A program made the translations under genes and the position numbers. Source: Streptomyces sp. LUP30 (GTDB lineage: Bacteria; Actinomycetota; Actinomycetes; Streptomycetales; Streptomycetaceae). Taken from it: 64,000 bases of DNA. The stretch covers positions 1 through 64,000 of the forward strand of contig NZ_MJAJ01000018.1 in NCBI RefSeq assembly GCF_001746365.1. Direction: 5' to 3'. The notes beneath the pieces are model-generated. The model saw nothing but the letters and a program-made list of their open reading frames with translations, ran no database searches and had not been told where the DNA came from. Numbering within the stretch: the first letter of the stretch is position 1; the number at the start of each line of letters is the position of its first letter. Of this stretch, positions 37,619 through 45,743 are shown in pieces.

Positions 37619-37764
37619 TCCCCCGGACGCCACTTCTTGCCAAGTCCTTCAGTCCCGGGGAGTCCCTCCCGCCGGAGGCCCACCGGTCGGAACCCCTCCG
37701 GTCGGACCCGGGAGCCCCTGTCTCAGGAACCGGGGTCCCTGTCTCACGAACCGGGGTCCCCGCC

Positions 37765-39222
37765 TCACGAGTTGAGCACCGCCTCCATCACCGCCCGGGC
37801 GATCGGCGCGGCCATCCCGCCGCCGGTGATGTCCCCGCGGCGCGCCGACCCGTCCTCCACCACCACCGCGACCGCGACCCGCGGTTCCAGGTCCCGCTCG
37901 CCCTGCGCCCACGAGACGAACCAGGCGTAGGGAATTCCGGCGTTGCCCAGCCCGTGCTGCGCGGTGCCCGTCTTGCCGCCGACGATCGCGCCGGGGATGG
38001 CGGCGTTGGTCCCGGTGCCGTCCCGCACCACGTCCGCCATCAGCTCCCGCAGCCGCCGCGCCGTCGAGGGGAGCATCGCCTGGCGGGACGGCCGGGGGCC
38101 GGCCGTGGCCACCGTCGCCCCGCCCTTGCGCGTGGTCCGCTCCACCAGGTAAGGCGTGCGCACCTGGCCCCCGTCGGCCACGGCCGCCGACACCATCGCC
38201 ATCTGGAGCGGGGTGGCCCGCGTGTTGTACTGGCCGATCGAGGACAACGCCAACTGCGCCCTGTCGAGCGAGGTGTCGAAGGTGCTCGGCGCGACGCTGA
38301 ACGGGATCCGCACCTTGTCGTCGTTGAAGCCGAACGCCTCGGCCGTCCGGGTCATCCCGGGCAGCCCCGTGTCCACGCCGAGCTTGGCGAACACGGTGTT
38401 GCACGACCACTCGAAGGCCTCCCGCAGGGGCGCGTCCTCGCAGCCCTCGCCCTCGTTCGTCAGGCTCGTCGTCGTCCCCGGCAGCCGGTAGGGGGCGGGG
38501 GAGTCGGTCGGCGCGTCCAGGTCCGTCACCACGCCCGCGTCCAGCGCCGCCGCCGCGGTGACCACCTTGAAGGTCGACCCCGGCGGATACGTCTGCCGCA
38601 CCGCCCGGTTCAGCATCGGCTTGTCCGGGTCGCGGTTGAGCCGGGCCCAGGCCCGCTCGGCGCGGGCGCCGTTGCCGGACAGCACCCCGGGGTCGTACGA
38701 CGGACTGGACACCAGCGCCAGCACCCGCCCCGTCGACGGTTCCACCGCCGCCACCGCGCCCTTGCGCCCGTCCAGCCCCTCGTAGGCGGCCCACTGGGCG
38801 TGGCGGTTCAGCGTCGTCACCACGTCGCCGCCGGCCGGCCGGCCGTGCGTGACGTCGTTCCACAGCGGGAACGGCGCGAGCAGCGGATCCGCCCCGGAGA
38901 GGATGCCGTCACCCGCGTGCTCCAGGAACGTCGTCCCGTACACCTGTGAGGCGAACCCGGTCACCGGCGCGTACAACGGGCCGTCCTGGTACGTGCGCTC
39001 GTAGCGCAGCTGCTCCCCGGTGTCCCGGGAGCCGGTGACCGGGGTGCCGCCGACGAGGATGTCACCGCGGGGCTGTGCGTAACGGGCGATGGAGCCGCGC
39101 CGGTTGGCGGGGTTGTCGTCATAGGACCCGGACTGGACGAGCTGGACGCGCGCGGCGTTGACCAGGAGCGCTGTCAGCAGCAGGGCGCAGAAGACGGCGG
39201 CATGCCGGATGTGCCGGGTCAC
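37765..39222 (-). CDS. Penicillin-binding transpeptidase (class B PBP, PbpA-like)
   Basis: This 485-residue protein has an N-terminal membrane anchor (AAVFCALLLTALLV) and the three transpeptidase motifs: Ser216-xx-Lys219 (STFK), SCN at 273-275 and KTG at 417-419. It crosslinks peptidoglycan. GTG 39222 overlaps the stop of the FtsW/RodA-like gene (GTGA), so enzyme and SEDS partner are made together. The pair resembles the PbpA-RodA pair of actinobacteria. Confidence 0.93.
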   Translation of the reverse strand: MTRHIRHAAVFCALLLTALLVNAARVQLVQSGSYDDNPANRRGSIARYAQPRGDILVGGTPVTGSRDTGEQLRYERTYQDGPLYAPVTGFASQVYGTTFLEHAGDGILSGADPLLAPFPLWNDVTHGRPAGGDVVTTLNRHAQWAAYEGLDGRKGAVAAVEPSTGRVLALVSSPSYDPGVLSGNGARAERAWARLNRDPDKPMLNRAVRQTYPPGSTFKVVTAAAALDAGVVTDLDAPTDSPAPYRLPGTTTSLTNEGEGCEDAPLREAFEWSCNTVFAKLGVDTGLPGMTRTAEAFGFNDDKVRIPFSVAPSTFDTSLDRAQLALSSIGQYNTRATPLQMAMVSAAVADGGQVRTPYLVERTTRKGGATVATAGPRPSRQAMLPSTARRLRELMADVVRDGTGTNAAIPGAIVGGKTGTAQHGLGNAGIPYAWFVSWAQGERDLEPRVAVAVVVEDGSARRGDITGGGMAAPIARAVMEAVLNS

Positions 39223-40868
39223 CGGGTTCTCCCTGGGCTCTTGTCGACCAGCGCGTCGACGGGTTCGAGGGGTTCGACAGGTTCGGCGGGTCCGGCGGGC
39301 GGTCCGTCGACCGGTTCGGCCACCGGCCCGCCGGGCGTGACGACGGGCGTTCCGACGGGCGTGACGCCGGGCGTTCCGAGGGGTGTTCCGTCCGACGGTT
39401 CGGCGACCCGAAGGGCGGGTCGGCCGGTCGGCGGCCGGCCCGGGGTGCGCGTCGGTCCTGCCGCGGCCGGGGCGGCGGTCGGGGCGGCGGACCGGGCGTC
39501 GTACGGTCTGCGGGCCGAGTCGCTCACCCGGATCAGCAGCGCCACGATCGCCCAGTTGGTGACCACCGAGGAACCGCCCTGCGCCAGGAACGGCATCGCC
39601 ATCCCGGTCAGCGGGATCAGGCCGGTCACCCCGCCCGCGATCACGAACACCTGGAGCGCCACGATCGAGGCGAGGCCGGCGGCCAGCAGCCGCCCGAAGG
39701 GGTCCCGCAGCGACAGGCCCGCCCGGTAGCCGCGCTCGACGAGCAGGCCGTAGAGCAGGAAAAGCGCCGACAGGCCCGCCAGGCCCAGCTCCTCGCCCGC
39801 CGTCGCCAGGATGAAGTCCGACTTCGCGGCGAAGCCGATGAGGACCGAGTGGCCGACGCCAAGCCCGGTGCCGAACACCCCGCCGGCCGCGAAGGAGAAC
39901 AGCGACTGCGCGAGCTGGTTGGCTCCCTGACCGGCCTCGATCGAGGCGAATGGATGCAGCCAGTCCTCGACCCTGCTGTGCACATGCGGTTCCAGGCGGC
40001 CGACGGCGACAGCGCCGAGCGAGGCGAGCAGCAGCCCCACGGCGATCCAGCCGGTGCGGCCGGTGGCGACGTAGAGCATCACCACGAACAGGCCGAAGAA
40101 GAGCAGGGACGTGCCGAGATCCCGTTCCAGGACCAGCACGCCGACGCTCAGCAGCCAGATCGTGACGATCGGGCCCAGCACGCGCCCGGTGGGCAGCTGC
40201 ATCCGGCTGAAGCGCCAGATCCTTCGGCCCGCGTACGCCAGCGCCGTGCGGTTGGCCGCCAGGTAGGCGGCGAAGAACACCGCCAGCAGCACCTTCGCGA
40301 ACTCCCCAGGCTGGATGGAGAAGCCGGCGATCCGGATCCAGATGCGGGCCCCGTTCACGGCCGGGAACAGGATGGGAAGGGTCAGGAGGGCGAGCGCGGC
40401 CACGACGCACACGTACGAGTACCGCTGGAGCACGCGATGGTCGCGCAGCGCCGTCACGACCACGATGAACAGAGCCACCCCGACCGTGGACCACACCAGT
40501 TGCGTGGGCGCCGCCCGGTCGCCCGGCGTCTCCAGGTCGAGCCGGTAGATCAGTACCAGACCCATCCCGTTGAGCAGCACGGCGATGGGCAGCAGCAGCG
40601 GGTCGGCGCAGGGGGCGCGCCATCGCACCGCGAGATGTGCCAGCAGCGCGAGCACGCCGAGCCCCGCGCCGTAACCCGCCGCGCCGGGCGGGAGTGCGCC
40701 GCTCCGGGCCAGGCCGACGGCGCAGTACCCGTACACGGAGAGCAGAACGGCCAGGACGATGAGGGACAGTTCGACGCCACGGCGCCGGGGGAGGCCCACC
40801 ATGGCGGCGGGCGCGTCGGCCGCCGCCACGGTGGTACCGGTTCCTGCTCCGACTCCGGCTTTCGTCAT
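39219..40868 (-). CDS. FtsW/RodA/SpoVE (SEDS) peptidoglycan glycosyltransferase
   Basis: This 549-residue polytopic protein has about ten membrane helices and SEDS motifs (NGARIWIRIAGFSIQPGEFAK, VLERDLGTSLLFFGLF, FAAKSDFILATAGEELG). The last 80 residues are an unusual cytoplasmic tail made of PVGTP/PVEPLEP-like repeats. It polymerises lipid II with the downstream transpeptidase. ATG 40868 is 6 bases after a TAGGTT -10 element, suggesting a leaderless message. Confidence 0.93.
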   Translation of the reverse strand: MTKAGVGAGTGTTVAAADAPAAMVGLPRRRGVELSLIVLAVLLSVYGYCAVGLARSGALPPGAAGYGAGLGVLALLAHLAVRWRAPCADPLLLPIAVLLNGMGLVLIYRLDLETPGDRAAPTQLVWSTVGVALFIVVVTALRDHRVLQRYSYVCVVAALALLTLPILFPAVNGARIWIRIAGFSIQPGEFAKVLLAVFFAAYLAANRTALAYAGRRIWRFSRMQLPTGRVLGPIVTIWLLSVGVLVLERDLGTSLLFFGLFVVMLYVATGRTGWIAVGLLLASLGAVAVGRLEPHVHSRVEDWLHPFASIEAGQGANQLAQSLFSFAAGGVFGTGLGVGHSVLIGFAAKSDFILATAGEELGLAGLSALFLLYGLLVERGYRAGLSLRDPFGRLLAAGLASIVALQVFVIAGGVTGLIPLTGMAMPFLAQGGSSVVTNWAIVALLIRVSDSARRPYDARSAAPTAAPAAAGPTRTPGRPPTGRPALRVAEPSDGTPLGTPGVTPVGTPVVTPGGPVAEPVDGPPAGPAEPVEPLEPVDALVDKSPGRTR

Positions 40869-40874
40869 GTCCGG

Positions 40875-40880
40875 AACCTA
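40875..40880 (-). promoter_or_regulatory. -10 element of the ftsW-like gene
   Basis: TAGGTT on the minus strand lies six bases before the ATG, the geometry of a leaderless Streptomyces promoter. No good -35 is visible at 17-18 bp. A GGCTC-CCTGC-GAGCC dyad (about 40901-40915) lies upstream. Confidence 0.38.
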
Positions 40881-40955
40881 CCCAAATGGGGCTCCCTGCG
40901 AGCCTTGGATGATCTTTCGTGTCGACACCGGCGCGGCGTCAGCACGAGCGCGGCG

Positions 40956-41582
40956 TCAGCACCAGCGCGGTGTCGTGCCGATGACGTCGATGTACCGCGC
41001 CGCGCCCCAGGCCCAGGTGCCGTCCGTGAGGAGGTACCAGACGGAGTTGCCCTGGACGTTCTGGCCGGGGGTCCGGCAGAAGATGGAGACGATCTCGCCG
41101 CGACGGGCGACCCGGATCACCTGGCTGGCGCGGGTGGGCGCGCTGCGCAGCAGCAGTTCGCTCGCGGTGACGCGCCCGCGGTACCGGCGGGAGTCGTTCT
41201 GGTTCCCGGACTGCCAGTTGCCGCCGCCGCCGGACTGCGAGTTGCCGCCGTCGCCGCCGCCGGACTGCCAGTTGCCGCCGTCGTCGCCGCCCGACTGCCA
41301 GTTGCCGTTCTGTCCGTTCTGGCTGTTCTGGCCGTCCTGATTGCCCTGGCTGTTCTGATTGCCCTGGCCGTCCTGATTGCCGGGCTGGTCGCTCTGGCCG
41401 CCTCCGCCGCCCTGGTCGAGCCAGTCGTGCGACGCGTCGCTCTGGGTGTTGTTGCCGCTGTTGTTGCCGCCCCCGTCGCCGTCCAGGTCGTCGGCGAGGG
41501 CCGGGGTGACGGCCGCGGTGGCGGCGAGTGCGCCGGCTGCGGTGACTATGGCCAGACGGGTGAGCGCCGAGCGCAAAGACAT
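40956..41582 (-). CDS. Secreted SH3-domain protein with Gln/Asn/Gly repeats
   Basis: This 208-residue protein has a signal peptide (LTRLAIVTAAGALAATAAV, cleavage near ALA). A low-complexity Gly/Asn/Gln/Asp region (about 35-125) with repeated GNQDGQ and GNWQSGG units follows. The C-terminal SH3-like domain has three Cys (IFCRTPGQ and the final RWC). SH3 domains of this type often bind cell wall. ATG 41582 has GGAGG upstream. It lies between the orphan kinase and the SEDS/PBP pair on the same strand. Confidence 0.8.
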   Translation of the reverse strand: MSLRSALTRLAIVTAAGALAATAAVTPALADDLDGDGGGNNSGNNTQSDASHDWLDQGGGGGQSDQPGNQDGQGNQNSQGNQDGQNSQNGQNGNWQSGGDDGGNWQSGGGDGGNSQSGGGGNWQSGNQNDSRRYRGRVTASELLLRSAPTRASQVIRVARRGEIVSIFCRTPGQNVQGNSVWYLLTDGTWAWGAARYIDVIGTTPRWC

Positions 41583-41652
41583 GGCGATACCTCCACGAAG
41601 AGGGTGAAACTGACTAATCGCCACATTAGGAGCGGTTTGCGCGTGCCGCCCG

Positions 41653-43071
41653 TCACGCTGCGCCATCGGGGAGGCGCGCCGGGGTGGGAGGCGTCTGAGG
41701 CAGCGTCAGCGTCGCCACCGCGCCGCCGTCCGGCGCGTTCGTGAACACCAGCCGCGCGCCCAGCACCTCGGCCTGCCCGACCGCGATGGTCAGCCCGAGC
41801 CCGTGCCCCTTGGCCCCGCCCTCGGTGCGGAACCGCTGCGGCCCGTGCGTGACGAGGTAGTCCGGATACCCGTCGCCGTGATCCCGCACGGTGACGACGG
41901 GCCCGTCCACCGTCAGCCTCACCGGGGCGCGCCCGTGCCGGTGCGCGTTGGCCAGCAGATTGCCGAGCACCCGCTCCAGCCGCCGCCGGTCGGTCTCCAC
42001 GTGCGCGTTCCGGACGATGACGACCAGGACCTGATCGCCGGTCGCCGAAGCTCCGTCGGCGGCCGATGCGCCGCCGGTAGTCGAAGCGCCGCCGGTAGTC
42101 GAAGCGCCGGCGGTCGTCGAAGCGGAGGAGGCCGCCGTGGTCCCGGAGGCCGCCGGAGTCTCGAAGAAGTCCGAGGCCTCCGCCGCCCGGACCACCCGCA
42201 CCGCCAGCGCGCCCAGGTCCTCGGCGTCCAGTTCCAGCCGCTCGCGCCCGGTGTCCAGCCGGGAGATCTCGAGCAGATCCTCGGTGAGCGTGCGCAGCGC
42301 CGTCACCCGGTCGCGCACCAGTTCCGTCGGCCGACCGGGCGGCAGCAACTCGGCCGCCGCGTGCAGCCCGGTCAGGGGAGTGCGCAGCTCGTGCGCCACG
42401 TCGGCGGTGAAGCGCTGCTCGCTGAGCAGCTTGCCCTGCAGCGAGGAGGCCATCGAGTCCAGCGCGACGGCGACCGCGCCGACCTCGTCCTGCGGCCGGC
42501 CCGGATCCTTAGCGCGCCGGTCGTCCACCCGCGCGTCCAGGTCGCCGGCGGTGATCCGGCGGGCCACCTGCGCGGTGGTGTGCAGTCGCCGGGTCACCCG
42601 GGTCACGGCGACGGCGCCGACGAGCAGCGTCGCGCCGATCGCGAGCGCCGACGACCACAGGATCGCGGTGTCGAGCGCCTCGATGGTGTGGGCGCTCTGG
42701 GAGTAGTCGATCGCGACCGCGAGGGCCCGCCCGCCGGCGGCGGGGCCCGCCGCCCACATCGTGGGGCGGCCCCGGCGGTCGGCGACCATCGTGCCGCGCT
42801 TCCCCGCCACCGCCAGCGCCCGCAGCGACGCGGGCAGGTCGGGCGGATCGAGGGCCGCTCCCCGGCCGAGCGAGTCACCGGCCTCGAACGCCGTGGTCGC
42901 GTCCTTGAGCCGGGCCAGCGCGAGGTTGCGGGCCTGGCCGACGGTCTGGTTCGTCACCGAGACGTGCACCAGGATGCCGAGCAGGGCGGCCAGCGCACAG
43001 CACATCACCGTGATGAAGGCGGCGGCCTTCACGGCGAGCGTGCCGGCCCAGGAGGGCAGCGCCGGCCTCAT
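41653..43071 (-). CDS. Orphan sensor histidine kinase
   Basis: This 472-residue kinase has two membrane helices (about 14-34 and 138-158) around an extracellular domain, then HAMP, the phosphoacceptor His in VAHELRTPL, N box NLLANAHRHG and G box GHGLGLTIAVG. Between the dimerisation and ATPase parts is a Ser/Thr/Ala/Gly-rich insertion (GASTTGG units) from recent 18-bp repeats, unusual at that place. ATG 43071 overlaps the lipoprotein stop (ATGA). No response regulator is adjacent, so the partner must be elsewhere. Confidence 0.9.
   Translation of the reverse strand: MRPALPSWAGTLAVKAAAFITVMCCALAALLGILVHVSVTNQTVGQARNLALARLKDATTAFEAGDSLGRGAALDPPDLPASLRALAVAGKRGTMVADRRGRPTMWAAGPAAGGRALAVAIDYSQSAHTIEALDTAILWSSALAIGATLLVGAVAVTRVTRRLHTTAQVARRITAGDLDARVDDRRAKDPGRPQDEVGAVAVALDSMASSLQGKLLSEQRFTADVAHELRTPLTGLHAAAELLPPGRPTELVRDRVTALRTLTEDLLEISRLDTGRERLELDAEDLGALAVRVVRAAEASDFFETPAASGTTAASSASTTAGASTTGGASTTGGASAADGASATGDQVLVVIVRNAHVETDRRRLERVLGNLLANAHRHGRAPVRLTVDGPVVTVRDHGDGYPDYLVTHGPQRFRTEGGAKGHGLGLTIAVGQAEVLGARLVFTNAPDGGAVATLTLPQTPPTPARLPDGAA
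42068..42121 (-). repeat. 18-bp tandem repeat inside the orphan kinase gene
   Basis: There are three units of GCGCCGCCGGTAGTCGAA, the first two identical and the third with two changes. They encode ...TTGGAS/TTGGAS... repeats in frame, so unit gain or loss would only change linker length between the kinase subdomains. Confidence 0.85.
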
Positions 43072-43952
43072 CGGCCGCTCGCGGACGAGGACACCCGCGA
43101 CGACGCAGACGTAGACGCAGGCGCGGAAGCAGACGCGGAGGCCGATGACGCGGCCTGCGGGCGGGACGGGGACGCCGAGGAGGCGCCGGAGGCGGAGGGA
43201 CGGGGGGAGTGCTTGCGGCCGCCGATGCGGAGCATCTCGTCATGGGTGAGCAGCATCGCCTGCTGCTGCGGGTCCCAGGTCCACTGCAGCCGGTACTCGT
43301 AGCCGGCGACCTCCGAGGGGGCGCGGATGATCACGGACCGTCCGGCCAGCTCGACCCCGCTCACGGCGTCCTCGTAGGCCATGACCTGCACGAGCCTGTT
43401 CTTGCGCACGGTGTAGACGCGGACGGCCGTCAGGTTGCCCGGCAGCTGCCGGAAGCCGAGCGTCAGGTCGGCGCGGCCGTCGCCGGTGAGGTCGCGGTAG
43501 TACGCCCTGAGCACGGGGCATCTGCTGCCCTGGGCGCCGCTCTTGCCGCAGTCGGCCATGCGCCGGGCCGTCTCGCCGTAGGACCCCTGGCCGTAGTCGC
43601 CCGGGTGCTCGGCGATCTCCCTGCGCACCACCGCGACGGGGTCGACCTTGCGGATGTCGCCGCCGGGCACCGTGATGCCCTTGACCACCTCGGTGTCCAC
43701 CTCGCCGATGTCGAACGCGGGGCTGGAGGCCGGGCTCAGATCCGGCCAGAGCTTGTCCGGGCTGACCGCCGTCGGCGTCGAGCCCGCCCCCTGCAGTTCA
43801 CCCGCGTCACCGCAGCCCACGGCGGCCGAGGCCAGCAGGACCGCGACGGCGGCGGCGAGCACCGGGCGGCTGAAGAGACCGGGACGGCCGGGAGAACCGG
43901 GACGGCCGAAGCGACCGGGACGGCCCGGGAGACCGGGACGGGTGCGGAACAC
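43068..43952 (-). CDS. Lipoprotein with calcium-binding-like repeat, coupled to the orphan kinase
   Basis: This 294-residue protein has a long Arg/Gly/Pro n-region with GRPG units, a hydrophobic core (LAAAVAVLLASAAV) and a lipobox-like AVGC, so it should be anchored on the outer face of the membrane. A DLTGDGRADLTLG stretch resembles VCBS/EF-hand-like calcium loops. The C-terminus is a Ser/Ala-rich tail. The arrangement recalls CseA, the lipoprotein encoded with the CseB/CseC system, but the response regulator is missing here. GTG 43952 has an AGGAG site. The stop overlaps the kinase start. Confidence 0.78.
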   Translation of the reverse strand: MFRTRPGLPGRPGRFGRPGSPGRPGLFSRPVLAAAVAVLLASAAVGCGDAGELQGAGSTPTAVSPDKLWPDLSPASSPAFDIGEVDTEVVKGITVPGGDIRKVDPVAVVRREIAEHPGDYGQGSYGETARRMADCGKSGAQGSRCPVLRAYYRDLTGDGRADLTLGFRQLPGNLTAVRVYTVRKNRLVQVMAYEDAVSGVELAGRSVIIRAPSEVAGYEYRLQWTWDPQQQAMLLTHDEMLRIGGRKHSPRPSASGASSASPSRPQAASSASASASAPASTSASSRVSSSASGR

Positions 43953-44117
43953 GGGACTCCTGTGGCTCCTCTCGGGTGACGACGATGCCAGGCCCCGTAC
44001 ACCTTATTCATAGGGAAGTCCGTTTTGCGTACCGGTGGGCCGGCGGCGCTGAGGCAGCGTACTGCCGCGCCGAGGCGCAGTGCTGTGGCGCTGACCACGG
44101 GCGAAACGATTACTCGG

Positions 44118-44627
44118 CTATTCGGCCAGCTCCTCCAGAAGCCTGGCCGTGGACAACCCGGCCCGCAGATACTCCACGAACAGCTCGTTGTGCAGGGCCC
44201 AGGGTGAGCGCCGTGACCGTATCTGCCGGATGGCCCCGTCGGCCGAATGCCCCCGGCCCATCAATGTGTGGGCGACGACCAGGCCGGAGCGGTTGTAGCC
44301 GCTGTAGCAGCGGACGAGCACCGTGAGACCCTGGTCCAGCGCTTCTTCCGCGGCCTGCGCCAGCCGGATCACCCCGGCGAGCTGGGTCCCGTCCAGCGGC
44401 CCGTCCGGGATCGGCCACACCTGGTGGCGCACACCGGGATCGGGTCCGTGCCCCTGCCGGGCCCGGGTCAGCGTCTGGACGAGATCGAACTCGCCGCGCG
44501 CCACGGCGAGCCGCCGCTCTCCGCCGGGCCCCCGGAACTCGTGGCCGCCCATCCACAGACCGGGCACGATCTCGTTCCACGGAAGATCCGGAACAGGTAC
44601 GTCGGGTTGCTTTCTGCGGGTCCGCAA
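44118..44627 (-). CDS. Dual-specificity (DSP-type) protein phosphatase
   Basis: This 169-residue phosphatase has the cysteine signature C-x5-R, Cys107 to Arg113 in VRCYSGYNRSGL, and a general-acid Asp in PIPDGPLDG. The N-terminal WNEIVPGLWMGGHEF is typical of DSPs. I choose TTG 44627 as start because GGGGAGG lies 6 bases upstream and conserved sequence begins soon after. A longer frame to 44759 would overlap the divergent gene and adds unlike residues. Confidence 0.82.
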   Translation of the reverse strand: MRTRRKQPDVPVPDLPWNEIVPGLWMGGHEFRGPGGERRLAVARGEFDLVQTLTRARQGHGPDPGVRHQVWPIPDGPLDGTQLAGVIRLAQAAEEALDQGLTVLVRCYSGYNRSGLVVAHTLMGRGHSADGAIRQIRSRRSPWALHNELFVEYLRAGLSTARLLEELAE

Positions 44628-44739
44628 CGGCGCCTCCCCAAACGCGCTGCCCAGTGCCTGCCCAACTCGCGCCGGGGGTAACCGCCTTCTTGCCCTCGGA
44701 GCGCCCCTCCTGTTCCCATGGTCGAAGGGGTGATGGTGC

Positions 44740-45543
44740 ATGAACGGACTGCGCGTCATACCGACCCGGCGACATGGCCAGGAGCGGCTCTACGTCTGCA
44801 TCGAGGACGGCAGCAACATCGCCTGGTACGACCGTGAGGCGGCCAGGATCAACCTCATCGGGGACGACCGCAGAGAGGACGTCCTGGAAGCCCTCGGCCC
44901 CTTCGTCACGGGCCCCGTCACCGTGGGCCCGCCCCCGGTGCCCACCCCGGCGGAGCTGGCCCGTCTCTCCCTCCACCCGGACGACGACCTGGCCCCCAAC
45001 CGCCCCGGCGAGGCCCTGGTGATCGACCTGGACCGCGACCCGCCCCCCGCGCACCGGCTCCGGACCGACCCGCGCCGCCACGCCCTGGCGGCCGAGCAGA
45101 CGGTCGGCGAGGCCCTGGACCGCCTCGACGGCGCCGGCTGGCACACGCTGCACTCCGTCGGGCTGCCCGGCGGCGACCGCGTCCACCATCTGGCCATCGG
45201 CCCGGCCGGCCTGTTCGCGATCCACGCCGTCTACGCCCGCAGGCACCGGGTCCGGATAGCCGACCCGCTCGTCGCCCTGGGCCGCCGCACCCCCGAGCCC
45301 CTGCTGCGCCGGGTACGCGCCGACGCCGACCGCGCCTCCTACGCCCTGACGGCCGAGGTCCACCCCGTGCTGGCCCTCGTCGGCCCCACGGACGTCGCCG
45401 TCACGACGCCCCCGCGAGCGACCCGCATCCTCACCGACGCCGACCTCCCCGACCTGGCCCGTCTGGGCGGCGTGCTGAAACCGGCGGACGTGGAGGCCCT
45501 GCACGCGATGGCGAGAGACCGGGGGACCTGGGCCAGGGTGTGA
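44740..45543 (+). CDS. NERD-like (nuclease-related domain) protein
   Basis: This 267-residue protein has a C-terminal half that fits the nuclease-related domain: AEQTVGEALDRLDGAGWHTLHSV followed by DRVHHLAIGPAGLFAIHAV, where the family usually has an Asp-His pair (here His-His). The N-terminal 100 residues are separate and unrecognised. It may process DNA, but the catalytic acids are not fully conserved. ATG 44740 follows an AAGGGG stretch. It converges on the LigD-type gene across a 21-bp repeat array. Confidence 0.65.
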   Translation: MNGLRVIPTRRHGQERLYVCIEDGSNIAWYDREAARINLIGDDRREDVLEALGPFVTGPVTVGPPPVPTPAELARLSLHPDDDLAPNRPGEALVIDLDRDPPPAHRLRTDPRRHALAAEQTVGEALDRLDGAGWHTLHSVGLPGGDRVHHLAIGPAGLFAIHAVYARRHRVRIADPLVALGRRTPEPLLRRVRADADRASYALTAEVHPVLALVGPTDVAVTTPPRATRILTDADLPDLARLGGVLKPADVEALHAMARDRGTWARV

Positions 45544-45575
45544 GCAGGGTCCGCCCGCGCAACGGCGCCCCCCGC

Positions 45576-45743
45576 ATGCCATCAGACAGCGCCGGGGCGT
45601 CGTGAGACGGGGCTGCTGTGTCATGAGGCGGCGCCCTGGTGTCATGAGGCGGAGCCCGGGTGCCATCAGGCCGCCCCGGGGTGTCATGAGGCGGCGCCCG
45701 GGTGCCATCAGGCGGGGCCCGGGTTTCATGCGGTCGCCCCGGC
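45576..45743. repeat. 21-bp tandem repeat array, about eight units
   Basis: Units start at 45576, 45597, 45618, 45639, 45660, 45681, 45702 and 45723 with an exact 21-bp period. The consensus is about GTGYCATSAGGCGGCGCCCGG; the outer units are more decayed. The last unit contains the stop codon of the LigD-polymerase gene. There are no spacers, so it is not a CRISPR array. Units hold CGGCGCCCGG-like dyads that could form a stepped hairpin between the convergent genes. Confidence 0.85.

Noticed and set aside
37765..40623. A single 952-residue protein including the transpeptidase
   Set aside because: Its first half is an alternative frame of the FtsW/RodA-like gene; the transpeptidase starts at GTG 39222, overlapping that gene's stop.
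44628..44759. Longer N-terminus of the dual-specificity phosphatase (ATG 44759 or the Met before three His)
   Set aside because: It would overlap the divergent gene's start, adds Arg/Pro-rich residues without conservation, and lacks the strong ribosome binding site seen for TTG 44627.
45576..45743. CRISPR array
   Set aside because: The repeats are directly adjacent with a 21-bp period and no unique spacers, and there are no cas genes.
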